A stretch of DNA of 64,000 nt from JAJTFW01 sp903922455 (GCA_943329665.2 CALQEU020000007.1:62001-126000); one strand, 5' to 3'; numbered from the stretch's first letter, positions 25,216 to 33,725 are shown. The notes: generated from the letters alone by a model not told the origin. Program-made: numbers and translations.

Positions 25216-27596
25216 ACAGTTTGAAGAAAAGGTATCAGCAAGAAGATGAAATTCAAATTCTGAATGTTTTTCGTGATATTTTACGAAAGTGGCATTACTA
25301 TTTGATTGCCGGAATTGTTTTTACCGGATTGGCTTTGCTCTATATTAAATTTACGCTGCCGGTTTATCAGGCTTCGTCCAGTATTTTAGTGGATGATGAG
25401 AAATCGTCCCCTTCGAATGTTTCAGATTTACTTTCGAGCGATTTATTCGGAACCAATTTGAACCTGCCTACAGAAATTGGAATTCTTCGTTCACGAACGG
25501 TGCTTCAGGAAACAATCATACGTCTTAATCTGGAAGTTCAGTATTGGTCAACCACAAATTTCCCTTCTCAACCTCTTTACCCCATTTCTCCGCTTAAAGT
25601 AGAAGTGGACACATTCGTCCGTGATTTTAAAGACCTTCCTTTTAGTATAACGGTGCTGGATTCCAATACCTATAATTTAGAGGTGGAATACGATGGAGAT
25701 AAACTGCCTTATTATTATTTAAACCAGAAGTTTTCGTTCGGAGAAAAAGTAATCACACGCTATTTTAGTTTTCGCTTAAAGAAGGGTGAATTGGCTAAAC
25801 CTACCATTGGAGGAACGTACGATTTCAGAGTTCGTTATATAAATAAATTAGTCGCAGAGATGTTATTTAATCTGACGGCAGAGCCATTGGATAAAGAGGC
25901 CAATATTGTACGACTCACGTATCAGGATGTGATCCCTAATCGGGCGTTGGACGTTTTAAATGAAATTGGAAATGTTTACATTGATTTAGACATTCAGGAT
26001 AAAGCACAAGTAGCTTCACTTACACTAAAGTTTGTGGAGGAGCAGTTGAATAGCACCGGATCTATGCTCAGCTCCAATGAGCAGGAGATGCAAGCATTTA
26101 AAGAGAAGAACAAGACCGTTGACTTAAGTGAGGAATCAAAATCTGTTTTGCAAAAATTAAATGTACTCGATCTGGATCGTGTCAAAAATAATATTGAGAT
26201 TACCTCTTTACAAAACCTATATAATTACATTACGAGTAACGAGGATATCACCAATTTAGCCCCAACCAGTTTAGGTATTCCTGACCCGCTCCTGGTAGAG
26301 TTAATTACAAATTTACAGTCGCTGCAAGCCAAAAGAAAAAGTGTTTCATTCGGAGTAAAGAATGACGCACCTGCGGTGAAAGTACTGGATCAGCAAATCA
26401 GGGAAAATCGGGATGCCTTGATTGAAAATGTTCGATCTATTCAAAAGCGTCTCACCGTAACAAGAGATGCGTTAAATACTCAGTTGTCGAAATACGAAGG
26501 CAGTATTAAACAGGTGCCTGAAATGGAACGACAATTATTAGGTATTAAACGTAATTTTGAAGTAAATCAAAATATTTATACATATCTCCTTCAAAAGAAA
26601 GCGGAGACAAGTATTGCTAAAGCTACTGCGGTTTCAGATAATCGAATTTTAGATGCATCTGCCCTGGCCGATGAGCCGGTAGAGCCCAATTTGAAGATTA
26701 TCGCCGTAATTATTTTGCTATTGACTCTTCTTGTTCCAACAGTTGTCATTAGTTCTAAAAGTTTATTTAGAACAACAGTTCTGAATCGCGATGACATTGG
26801 TTTGTATACGGATGTTCCTGTCATTGGCGTGATTGGTCATTCGGGTGAAAAAGATAACATCGTGGTATCTAAACGACCAAAATCGGCCATCTCAGAAGCT
26901 TTCCGAACGATTCGTACAAACTTGCAATACTATGGTAAAAATGACGGGTGTAAAACCATACTTATTACTTCATCGGTAGGAGGAGAGGGGAAATCTTTTG
27001 TAACGTTAAATCTGGCAGAAATTCTCGCCATGCAGCAGCAAAAGGTAGTGGTGATTGGATTGGATTTGCGCAAGCCAAAACTTTTCAATGACTTTGGATG
27101 GAAGAACGATTTGGGCGCTTCAAACTATTTAGTAGGTGCGCATACGCTAGATCAAGTTATTCGTAAAACAGAAAATCCTTATTTGGATATTATTATTTCA
27201 GGTCCAACCCCACCTAATCCAGCTGAGTTACTTTCAAAACCTTTAATGGGGGAGATGTTGGCAGAACTTAAAAAACGTTACGATTTCATTTTGATTGATA
27301 CGCCGCCAATCGGTGTTGTTTCGGATGCATTTATCTTATTGAATCAATCGGATGTTAATTTATATGTGGTTCGTCAAGGCTACTCAAGATTGGAATTTTT
27401 GAAAACGTTGGATGATTTGTATACCGATGGAAAAATTCCTAACGTATCGATCGTACTAAACGACTCTGATTTTTCAACAGGTTCCGGATACGGACATCAT
27501 TATGGTTACCTCGATGGAAATGCAGGGTACTACGATGAGCGAGAAGAAGCCGAGGCTAAGAAGAGAGCAGGGTGGAGGAGATGGATGCCATTTTAA
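25212..27596 (+). CDS. Wzc-like polysaccharide co-polymerase/tyrosine autokinase
   Basis: A 794-residue inner-membrane protein. It combines a Wzz-type N-terminal domain with a first membrane segment near 33-50, a long periplasmic coiled-coil region (about 230-450), a second membrane segment near 495-513, and a cytoplasmic BY-kinase domain. The kinase has Walker A (SSVGGEGKS, about residues 589-597), Walker A' (VVVIGLDLRKPK) and Walker B (FILIDTPP). The C-terminus has a tyrosine-rich cluster (GYGHHYGYLDGNAGYY), the autophosphorylation tail that controls chain length and export. Together with the Wza-like lipoprotein it would assemble or export an exopolysaccharide or capsule. No glycosyltransferases or flippase follow; the next gene is murF on the other strand. 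Confidence 0.94.
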   Translation: MNSLKKRYQQEDEIQILNVFRDILRKWHYYLIAGIVFTGLALLYIKFTLPVYQASSSILVDDEKSSPSNVSDLLSSDLFGTNLNLPTEIGILRSRTVLQETIIRLNLEVQYWSTTNFPSQPLYPISPLKVEVDTFVRDFKDLPFSITVLDSNTYNLEVEYDGDKLPYYYLNQKFSFGEKVITRYFSFRLKKGELAKPTIGGTYDFRVRYINKLVAEMLFNLTAEPLDKEANIVRLTYQDVIPNRALDVLNEIGNVYIDLDIQDKAQVASLTLKFVEEQLNSTGSMLSSNEQEMQAFKEKNKTVDLSEESKSVLQKLNVLDLDRVKNNIEITSLQNLYNYITSNEDITNLAPTSLGIPDPLLVELITNLQSLQAKRKSVSFGVKNDAPAVKVLDQQIRENRDALIENVRSIQKRLTVTRDALNTQLSKYEGSIKQVPEMERQLLGIKRNFEVNQNIYTYLLQKKAETSIAKATAVSDNRILDASALADEPVEPNLKIIAVIILLLTLLVPTVVISSKSLFRTTVLNRDDIGLYTDVPVIGVIGHSGEKDNIVVSKRPKSAISEAFRTIRTNLQYYGKNDGCKTILITSSVGGEGKSFVTLNLAEILAMQQQKVVVIGLDLRKPKLFNDFGWKNDLGASNYLVGAHTLDQVIRKTENPYLDIIISGPTPPNPAELLSKPLMGEMLAELKKRYDFILIDTPPIGVVSDAFILLNQSDVNLYVVRQGYSRLEFLKTLDDLYTDGKIPNVSIVLNDSDFSTGSGYGHHYGYLDGNAGYYDEREEAEAKKRAGWRRWMPF

Positions 27597-27692
27597 TTCA
27601 GAATTAAGAATTAAGAATTGGAAGTCGCTTTGCTGCGCATTAAAATACTCGAAGATCTACGAGATTGATAAATAATTTTGAAGTTTTTTTCG

Positions 27693-27732
27693 TTGCGATC
27701 GCTGCGTAAACGTTGCGAACGCTGCGTTTAAA
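27693..27732. repeat. Dispersed repeat related to 12811-12834
   Basis: CGTTGCGATCGCTGCGTAAA is followed by CGTTGCGAACGCTGCGTTTA: two near-identical tandem 20-mers. The second is the reverse complement of TAAACGCAGCGTTCGCAACG at about 12813. Confidence 0.7.
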
Positions 27733-27743
27733 TGTTGATAGAA

Positions 27744-29036
27744 TTAAAAAGCCTCCATCAACTTCTCCATCTGTGAGCCTCTTGAACCTTTGATCAAAAT
27801 ACTTCCAGAAGTAGGTTTATTTTCTTTCAGCCATTCCATGCATTGCTGTGAGGATTCAAAATGCAGACTCTTGATTTTTTTTGAAGGAGCTTCGAATAAT
27901 TTTCCTACTAATAGTAAGGTCGCTTCAGATAGTTCTGCCGCTTCTTCCGCCACTTTTAAATGTTCATCGGCAGCTGCATTTCCCAGCTCCAACATTTCTC
28001 CTAACGCTACAATCTTACTTCCACTAAAATGTTTTTTGAAATTATCCAGCGCAGCTTTCATACTACTTGGATTTGCATTGTATGCATCTTGAACAATAGT
28101 CAGTTGATCTTTCTTGATAATTTGTGATCGTTGATTATCTGGAATATAATTTTCAATGGCTTCTTTAATGTCGTACGGATCCACACCAAAATGTGCACCG
28201 ATTGCCACTGCACACATAATATTTTGGAAATTGTAATCGCCGGTGAATTTTGTTTTGATGTTTAATTCAAAAGGATGTGTAATTTCTACTTCCAAATTAG
28301 TGGTCAAACTCGGTACAATTCCACCTCTGTATTGCGCTTGCGTGCTTTCTCCATAGGTAACAATGCTATCATATCCGCGAAGTTGTTCACGCAGCATCGT
28401 ATTGTCGAGATGAACAAAGATGAGTCCACCAGCACTACGTAAATAATCATACATCTCACCTTTACCTTTCTTCACGCCTTCTATACCACCAAATCCTTCG
28501 AGGTGTGCCTTTCCAATGTTGGTGATTAAACCATAATCAGGTTGAGCTATTTGACAGAGTTCAGCAATTTCTTTTTGATGATTAGCGCCCATCTCCACAA
28601 TGGCAAAATCGTGTTCGTCGCTTAAACGCAGCAACGTTAAGGGAACACCAATATGATTATTCAAATTTCCGATAGTAGCAATGGCTTCAAAATCCTTTTT
28701 TAAAACCGCATGACATAATTCCTTCGTCGTTGTTTTTCCGTTGCTTCCGGTAATGGAGAGCACATGAATATCGAGCACTTGTCGGTGATAGGTGGCCAAC
28801 TCTTGTAAGCTCTTCAATACATTCTCTACACGAAGGAGTCGAGGATCATCGCCTACATTTTCATCTACAACGGCATAAGATGCACCATTCTCCAAGGCCT
28901 GCATAGCAAACAAATTCCCATTGTAACTAGGACCTTTCAGCGCGAAGAAAATACATTCCAAAGGAAGGTTGCGCGTATCGGTAGATACCAATTGACTCTC
29001 GAGAAAATATTTATAAAGTTGCTCTGTGTTCACCAT
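27744..29036 (-). CDS. murF: UDP-N-acetylmuramoyl-tripeptide--D-alanyl-D-alanine ligase
   Basis: Cytoplasmic Mur ligase that adds D-Ala-D-Ala to the UDP-MurNAc tripeptide, the last soluble step of peptidoglycan precursor synthesis. It is 430 residues, normal length. The ATP site is SITGSNGKTTTKE (about 94-106), the Mur ligase centre shows NNHIGVPLTLL and EMGANHQKEI, and the C-terminal domain includes QDAYNANPSSMKAAL and LGEMLELG. It is transcribed alone here, away from the division and cell-wall cluster where murF often sits. Confidence 0.95.
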   Translation of the reverse strand: MVNTEQLYKYFLESQLVSTDTRNLPLECIFFALKGPSYNGNLFAMQALENGASYAVVDENVGDDPRLLRVENVLKSLQELATYHRQVLDIHVLSITGSNGKTTTKELCHAVLKKDFEAIATIGNLNNHIGVPLTLLRLSDEHDFAIVEMGANHQKEIAELCQIAQPDYGLITNIGKAHLEGFGGIEGVKKGKGEMYDYLRSAGGLIFVHLDNTMLREQLRGYDSIVTYGESTQAQYRGGIVPSLTTNLEVEITHPFELNIKTKFTGDYNFQNIMCAVAIGAHFGVDPYDIKEAIENYIPDNQRSQIIKKDQLTIVQDAYNANPSSMKAALDNFKKHFSGSKIVALGEMLELGNAAADEHLKVAEEAAELSEATLLLVGKLFEAPSKKIKSLHFESSQQCMEWLKENKPTSGSILIKGSRGSQMEKLMEAF

Positions 29037-29102
29037 CCCACGAAAATAGGAAAAAGCGTTGCGAATGGTAAATGTTTTAAAAATAATGTTTACAGCTCCG
29101 AA

Positions 29103-29142
29103 AATTGGTGGATTGGTGGATTGGTGAGTTGGTGAGTTGATT
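29103..29142. repeat. Dispersed (ATTGGTGA)n repeat, copy 3
   Basis: Five tandem TTGGTG-type units in the orientation opposite to copies 1 and 2, just upstream of murF. Confidence 0.75.
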
Positions 29143-29194
29143 CAAGTTTAGGGCACATTTCGCATTTCGTGCTAATTCGCATTTCGTGTAATTG

Positions 29195-29386
29195 GCCCTT
29201 CGGCAAGCTCAGGGCAAGCCTCGCGAAGCCTCGCGACGCAATAGTTTCGCCCTTTGACAAGCTCAGGGTAAGCCTCGCGACGCAATAGTTTTGCTTTTCG
29301 CATCTTTCGCATTTCGTATAATTCGCATTTCGCCCCTCGGCAAGCTCAGGGCAAGCATTTCGCCCCTCGGCAAGCTCAGGGCAAGC
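29195..29386. repeat. REP-like array CCCTTCGGCAAGCTCAGGG
   Basis: Four copies of a 25-base element with short CCCT/AGGG arms lie at 29195-29219, 29249-29273, 29332-29356 and 29362-29386. The last two are part of a perfect 30-base tandem duplication (29326-29355 and 29356-29385). They are separated by CGCATTTCG and CCTCGCGACGC motifs. The element resembles the widespread CCCTTCGACAAGCTCAGGG intergenic repeat. No gene is supported in the spacer 29037-29453. Confidence 0.85.
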
Positions 29387-29396
29387 ATTTCGCGTC

Positions 29397-29429
29397 AAAA
29401 AAAAGAGCCGCTCTAATCGGAGCAGCTCT
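29397..29429 (-). terminator. Rho-independent terminator of groES-groEL
   Basis: On the minus strand AGAGCTGCTC and GAGCGGCTCT form a ten-base-pair stem (one wobble pair) with a six-base loop, followed by a run of eight T's. It lies 24 bases after the groEL stop. Confidence 0.85.
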
Positions 29430-29453
29430 CTATACATTCTTTGAATTTAAATT

Positions 29454-31085
29454 TTAGTACATTCCGTCCATTCCACCACCTGGCATTTGTGGCATCGAAG
29501 GCTTGTCTTCTTTAATGTCGCTTAATACACACTCTGTAGTTAACAACATCGCAGCGATAGAAGCAGCGTTCTCTAAAGCAACACGTGTTACTTTGGTAGG
29601 ATCAATCACTCCAGCTTTCAACATGTTTTCGTACACATCAGTACGAGCATTGTAACCGAAGTCATCTTTTCCTTCGCGTACTTTTTGTACCACGATAGAT
29701 CCTTCCATTCCTGCATTCGAAACAATTTGACGAAGCGGCTCTTCTAAAGCACGTTTCACGATGCTGATCCCTGTAGTCTCATCATCATTCGTTCCTTTCA
29801 TTTTCTCTAACGCTGCAATAGCACGGATGTAAGCAACTCCACCTCCTGGTACAATTCCTTCTTCCACCGCAGCACGCGTAGCATGCAATGCATCATCCAC
29901 ACGATCTTTCTTCTCTTTCATCTCCACTTCAGTAGCAGCACCTACATAAAGAACAGCAACACCACCTGCTAATTTAGCTAAGCGCTCTTGTAATTTTTCT
30001 TTATCGTAATCGCTAGTCGTCGTTTCAATTTGTGCTTTGATTTGATTCACACGTGCAGTGATATCTTTCTTTTCACCAGCACCATTAACAATAGTAGTAT
30101 TGTCTTTGTCGATGCTAATTTTTTCAGCAGAACCTAACATGGTTAAGTCAGCAGCATCTAATTTGAATCCACGCTCTTCGCTGATTACAGTTCCACCAGT
30201 AAGAATGGCGATATCTTCCATCATCGCTTTACGACGATCACCAAATCCTGGAGCTTTCACCGCAGCAATTTTTAATGATCCACGTAATTTATTTACAACT
30301 AAAGTAGCTAATGCTTCTCCGTCTACGTCTTCAGCAATGATCAACATCGGACGACCAGACTGAACAACTTTCTCCAACACCGGTAACAATTCTTTCATGT
30401 TACTGATTTTTTTGTCGTAAAGTAAAATGTATGGACTTTCTAAAACTGATTCCATTTTATCAGCGTTCGTCACGAAGTACGGACTGATGTATCCACGATC
30501 GAATTGCATTCCTTCTACTACAGTCACTGTAGTTTCTGTTCCTTTTGCTTCTTCAACAGTAATAACACCTTCTTTCTTCACTTTCTCCATCGCTTGCGCA
30601 ATCAACTTTCCGATTTCGCTATCGTTGTTAGCAGAGATGGTTGCTACTTGCTCAATTTTCTGAATGTCGTCACCAACACTCTTGCTCATTTTTTTCAAGC
30701 TATCTACAACAGCTAAAACCGCTTTGTCGATACCACGTTTTAAATCCATTGGATTTGCACCCGCAGCAACGTTCTTCAATCCAGCAGTAACAATAGCTTG
30801 TGCTAATACTGTTGCTGTAGTAGTTCCATCACCAGCAACATCTGCTGTTTTTGAAGCAACTTCTTTCAACATTTGAGCGCCCATGTTTTCAACGGGATGC
30901 TTTAATTCAATTTCTTTTGCAACAGTAACACCATCTTTAGTGATACTTGGAGCGCCATATTTTTTATCGATAATTACATTACGTCCTTTAGGACCTAATG
31001 TCACCTTCACTGCATTTGCTAATGCGTCAACACCACGCTTCAAAGCATCACGTGCTTCTAGGTTAAAAGAGATTTCTTTTGCCAT
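29454..31085 (-). CDS. groEL: Chaperonin GroEL
   Basis: 60-kDa chaperonin subunit that forms the double ring and folds proteins with GroES and ATP. It is 543 residues. Family motifs include KVTLGPKGRNVIID near 27-40, AGDGTTTATVLAQ near 85-97 (the ATP-binding DGTTT), GFGDRRKAMMEDIA and the signature AAVEEGIVPGGG near 403-414. The tail is the usual flexible Gly/Met-rich end (MPGGGMDGMY). It is 43 bases after groES and followed by a strong terminator, so the pair is a simple bicistronic unit. Confidence 0.98.
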   Translation of the reverse strand: MAKEISFNLEARDALKRGVDALANAVKVTLGPKGRNVIIDKKYGAPSITKDGVTVAKEIELKHPVENMGAQMLKEVASKTADVAGDGTTTATVLAQAIVTAGLKNVAAGANPMDLKRGIDKAVLAVVDSLKKMSKSVGDDIQKIEQVATISANNDSEIGKLIAQAMEKVKKEGVITVEEAKGTETTVTVVEGMQFDRGYISPYFVTNADKMESVLESPYILLYDKKISNMKELLPVLEKVVQSGRPMLIIAEDVDGEALATLVVNKLRGSLKIAAVKAPGFGDRRKAMMEDIAILTGGTVISEERGFKLDAADLTMLGSAEKISIDKDNTTIVNGAGEKKDITARVNQIKAQIETTTSDYDKEKLQERLAKLAGGVAVLYVGAATEVEMKEKKDRVDDALHATRAAVEEGIVPGGGVAYIRAIAALEKMKGTNDDETTGISIVKRALEEPLRQIVSNAGMEGSIVVQKVREGKDDFGYNARTDVYENMLKAGVIDPTKVTRVALENAASIAAMLLTTECVLSDIKEDKPSMPQMPGGGMDGMY

Positions 31086-31128
31086 AATTATTTTAGTTTT
31101 TTTTGATTTTAAAGGTTGATTGATTCAA

Positions 31129-31407
31129 TTAAATAATTGCGAAAATGTCGGATTCGCGCATGATTAAAAATTCTTTTCCGTCTACGCTAATTTCGGTTCC
31201 TGCATACTTTCCGTATAAAACGGTGTCACCTACTTTTACTGTTATCGGCTCGTCTTTTTTACCTTCTCCTACAGCAACTACAGTTCCTTTTTGAGGCTTT
31301 TCTTTTGCGGTGTCAGGGATAATAAGTCCGCTAGCGGTTTTCTCTTCAGCTGGTGATACTTCAACGATCACTCGGTCTGCTAATGGTTTGATGCTTACTT
31401 TGCTCAT
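31129..31407 (-). CDS. groES: Co-chaperonin GroES
   Basis: Lid of the GroEL chamber, 92 residues. The mobile loop that docks on GroEL is EEKTASGLIIPDTAKEKPQ at about 21-39, and the fold marks GKYAGTEISVDGKEFLIMRESDI are present near the C-terminus. It is followed by groEL in the same transcript. The 182-base region upstream has no CIRCE element. It carries a TGGCAC box and CTGACA/TGTCAG palindromes, listed separately, which point to activator control rather than HrcA repression. Confidence 0.97.
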   Translation of the reverse strand: MSKVSIKPLADRVIVEVSPAEEKTASGLIIPDTAKEKPQKGTVVAVGEGKKDEPITVKVGDTVLYGKYAGTEISVDGKEFLIMRESDIFAII

Positions 31408-31476
31408 TTTTCTTGAGTTTATTTAAGGATTTGTTAAATGAATTATTGAAGGGATTTTCTCCCTGTAAAATAACTA

Positions 31477-31491
31477 ACAGCAATTGTGCCA
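31477..31491 (-). promoter_or_regulatory. Possible sigma54-type promoter of groES
   Basis: The minus strand reads TGGCAC-AATTG-CTGT. TGGCAC is a perfect -24 box. At the correct spacing the -12 box is CTGT instead of TTGC, so it keeps the G but not the final C. Initiation near 31465 would leave a leader of about 58 bases before the groES ATG. Confidence 0.4.
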
Positions 31492-31507
31492 CGAGTCTTT
31501 AAATCAA

Positions 31508-31551
31508 AAATGCTGTCAATTCTTCCTAGTATAGGTCAATTGACAGCATTT
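31508..31551 (-). terminator. Hairpin terminator after secG
   Basis: The perfect 14-base arms AAATGCTGTCAATT and AATTGACAGCATTT enclose 16 bases. On the minus strand the hairpin ends in a T-run (TTTTTG), 38 bases after the secG stop. It may also act as part of the groES control region. Confidence 0.65.
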
Positions 31552-31553
31552 CT

Positions 31554-31580
31554 CTGACAAATTGTTGGACAACCTGTCAG
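31554..31580. promoter_or_regulatory. Two overlapping CTGACA-N3-TGTCAG-like sites upstream of groES
   Basis: CTGACA-AAT-TGT (31554-31565) and GACA-ACC-TGTCAG (31568-31580) are two copies of one palindromic motif, centres 12 bases apart. The second right half and first left half are perfect. The same motif in perfect form lies upstream of miaB at 36990-37004. They lie about 95-110 bases upstream of the presumed groES transcript start, a normal distance for an activator site. Confidence 0.5.
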
Positions 31581-31589
31581 TGGAATATT

Positions 31590-31964
31590 TTATTGAGCTG
31601 GAGCTGCAGTAGGCTGTCCACCTGCTGGAGCAGGTTGCGCGCCTGGTTGGGCTGCAGGTTGTGCAGCAGTAGCTGGAGCTTGTGCTGCAGGAACATTTTG
31701 AATCTGATCTTCAATGATCGATGCATTGTTCGTACCAGTATTTCTTGGAATTACGAAATTACCAATGATGGCTAGCACCAACATCGAGATAGCAAATCCC
31801 CAAGTTAATTTTTCAAGGAAATCGGTGGTTTTGCGCACACCCATAATTTGGTTAGAAGCAGCAAAGCCAGATGATAAACCTCCGCCTTTAGAGTTTTGTA
31901 CTAAAATAACGATTCCAAGTAGGAAGCTAACAATAATAATGAGGACAAGTACGAGTGTGAACAT
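31590..31964 (-). CDS. secG: Preprotein translocase subunit SecG
   Basis: Small inner-membrane subunit of the SecYEG channel. It is 124 residues with two membrane segments (about 4-22 and 53-72) and the family stretch VQNSKGGGLSSGFAASNQIMGVRKTTDFLEK between them. The C-terminal 40 residues form a Pro/Ala/Gln-rich low-complexity tail (PAAQPAAQPGAQ), common in Bacteroidota SecG. It is the last gene of the miaB operon, nine bases after the 583-residue protein gene. Confidence 0.93.
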   Translation of the reverse strand: MFTLVLVLIIIVSFLLGIVILVQNSKGGGLSSGFAASNQIMGVRKTTDFLEKLTWGFAISMLVLAIIGNFVIPRNTGTNNASIIEDQIQNVPAAQAPATAAQPAAQPGAQPAPAGGQPTAAPAQ

Positions 31965-31973
31965 GGTTTAAGC

Positions 31974-33725
31974 TCAAGTATTTAATTTATTCTCTAATTC
32001 TTTAATAAGGGCTGCAAAGTAACGGCTTTTTTCGGGGAATCTCAAGCTTAATTTCGTATAGAATGAAATTGCTTTTTGAAAATTCCCTTGTTGCGCGTAA
32101 ATATTTGCTAATGTTTCACTTACGATATCGTCCGATTCAATAATACTTCGCCTGGCCATGTTTATCGGACTATAAAAAGCGCTTTTGGATGGGGTAATCC
32201 TGGGTTCTTGCTTGATGAATTTATCGATTAACTGGTCGGCAGGCACCTTACTTTTAGGTGGATCCGTATCTACTAAGGAAGGATCCGGGATGGGCTTTTT
32301 GGGCGGAATTAAGTTTGGGTCTGTATCTACAGGCGTGTTGGAAATAGTACTAAATGGAATTTTTTCAGCCGGAGTGGTGGATGGTTGAGAAGATGTTGAT
32401 TTTACATACAACATTTTAGGACTACTCACTGCTGGATCAGTAATTGTTTTTTCTCCTAGTTCTTCGTTTTTTATTTCTTCTATCGAATTTTTTACTTCTG
32501 CTGTTGGAATCAGTGTTGTTTCTTTTTCAGAAACGATAGGTCTTTGTTCAACTATTTTTGGAGATGGTTGTGCAGCAGGAATAGGAGTTTCGGACCGAAC
32601 TGTTAATTCTTTGTTTTCTACTTTCTCTTCTTTTTTCGAATCCGATTTTTGATTCAGATGTAACCATTCTGCAAACGAATGTACTTCTCCCGGTTGATGG
32701 GGGATAGGATCAGTTGGAGTCTCAATTGCTTTTACAAGAGTGGGATTATCTTCTAAATTCCCCTCTGATAAATTCTCATCTTCCGGTTCATCTGAAGTAA
32801 TTACATCCTGTTTCTCCTCTGAAAAATAATCAGAACTGTTGACTTGTGAAGTAACAATATTTTCTAAAATTAATTCTTCAATCGGATCTAATTCTTTTTC
32901 TGTTGTAGCGGAATGTTTCGTTTCTTTCTCTACTACTTCATTTTTTTCTGCTGCTAACCGCTCTAACTCTTCAATTTCCGCTTCTAAATCAGGATCATCA
33001 TTTTCTTCAATCATCCCATGCGGAACTAAAATTGTTTCCTCGTTCTGTACTTCGCTGGCTGAGGCTCTCGAGGCCAGCAATTCCTCTTTCTCTCCCGATA
33101 GCAATCGGGACTGTCCCTCCTCGCTTTGGACTTCGTCTTCCTCTTCAAGAAAATTCACTTCTACTTTTGGTGAAATGGTTTCCGGTTCGGTCCAAATATT
33201 TAATTCTTTCAAACGTTGAATAACAATTTCCTCTGCTGAAATAGCATCTTCTTCACTTTGCACTTCTTTCGTCTCTTCTTCAATTGCTTTTGGAGATGGA
33301 ATTTCAGAAGAATAGAAAGGTGTCTCTTCACTGATTTCGGCTGGATGATTTTGATTGGTGCCGATGGTTTCATCGGTTGGAATATCAACAATGTCAATGG
33401 AAGAAACTTCTTGCTTCTCATTGGAAGTATCAATCATCCCTTCATTTTCTAAGGCGATGTTTTCATTCCAAGCCACCGAGTCGTGCATCATTAATTCTGG
33501 ATGAATCAACTGGTGCAAACGTTTTCTGTCGGGAGCATACGCCGAACTTAATTTCAATTGCTGTGCGTAGGAAATATGATTTTGCCCGTGTAATTGCAAT
33601 AAATAGAAGTAACGCAATGCCTGACAATAAGGAAATTCCTTTACCAACGAGGAAATAGCCTCAGGTCGCTGATGAATGACCTCATCAGGTGTACGTATCA
33701 GTGATAAAAATTCTTCTTTTGTCAT
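31974..33725 (-). CDS. Acidic low-complexity protein with C-terminal TPR-like end
   Basis: A 583-residue protein with no signal peptide. Residues 1-100 are helical (SLIRTPDEVIHQRPEAISSL, then LRYFYLLQLHGQNHISYAQQ). A long middle (about 110-520) is rich in Glu, Ser, Thr and Pro and surely disordered. The last 50 residues form a helical TPR-like pair (NIYAQQGNFQKAISFYTKLSLRFPEKSRYFAAL). Genes of this type sit between lptE and secG in many Bacteroidota, but no function is known to me. Its ATG overlaps the lptE stop by one base. The stretch from about 33060 to 33125 is unusually GC-rich and contains a REP-like palindrome (CCCGATAGCAATCGGGA) read in frame. Confidence 0.75.
   Translation of the reverse strand: MTKEEFLSLIRTPDEVIHQRPEAISSLVKEFPYCQALRYFYLLQLHGQNHISYAQQLKLSSAYAPDRKRLHQLIHPELMMHDSVAWNENIALENEGMIDTSNEKQEVSSIDIVDIPTDETIGTNQNHPAEISEETPFYSSEIPSPKAIEEETKEVQSEEDAISAEEIVIQRLKELNIWTEPETISPKVEVNFLEEEDEVQSEEGQSRLLSGEKEELLASRASASEVQNEETILVPHGMIEENDDPDLEAEIEELERLAAEKNEVVEKETKHSATTEKELDPIEELILENIVTSQVNSSDYFSEEKQDVITSDEPEDENLSEGNLEDNPTLVKAIETPTDPIPHQPGEVHSFAEWLHLNQKSDSKKEEKVENKELTVRSETPIPAAQPSPKIVEQRPIVSEKETTLIPTAEVKNSIEEIKNEELGEKTITDPAVSSPKMLYVKSTSSQPSTTPAEKIPFSTISNTPVDTDPNLIPPKKPIPDPSLVDTDPPKSKVPADQLIDKFIKQEPRITPSKSAFYSPINMARRSIIESDDIVSETLANIYAQQGNFQKAISFYTKLSLRFPEKSRYFAALIKELENKLNT

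Noticed and set aside
29090..29437. 115-residue minus-strand open frame
   Set aside because: It is coded almost wholly by REP-like repeats (repeated ACPELAEGRN) and has no family likeness.
31408..31589. CIRCE/HrcA operator before groES
   Set aside because: The TTAGCACTC-N9-GAGTGCTAA element is absent; other palindromes are present and reported.
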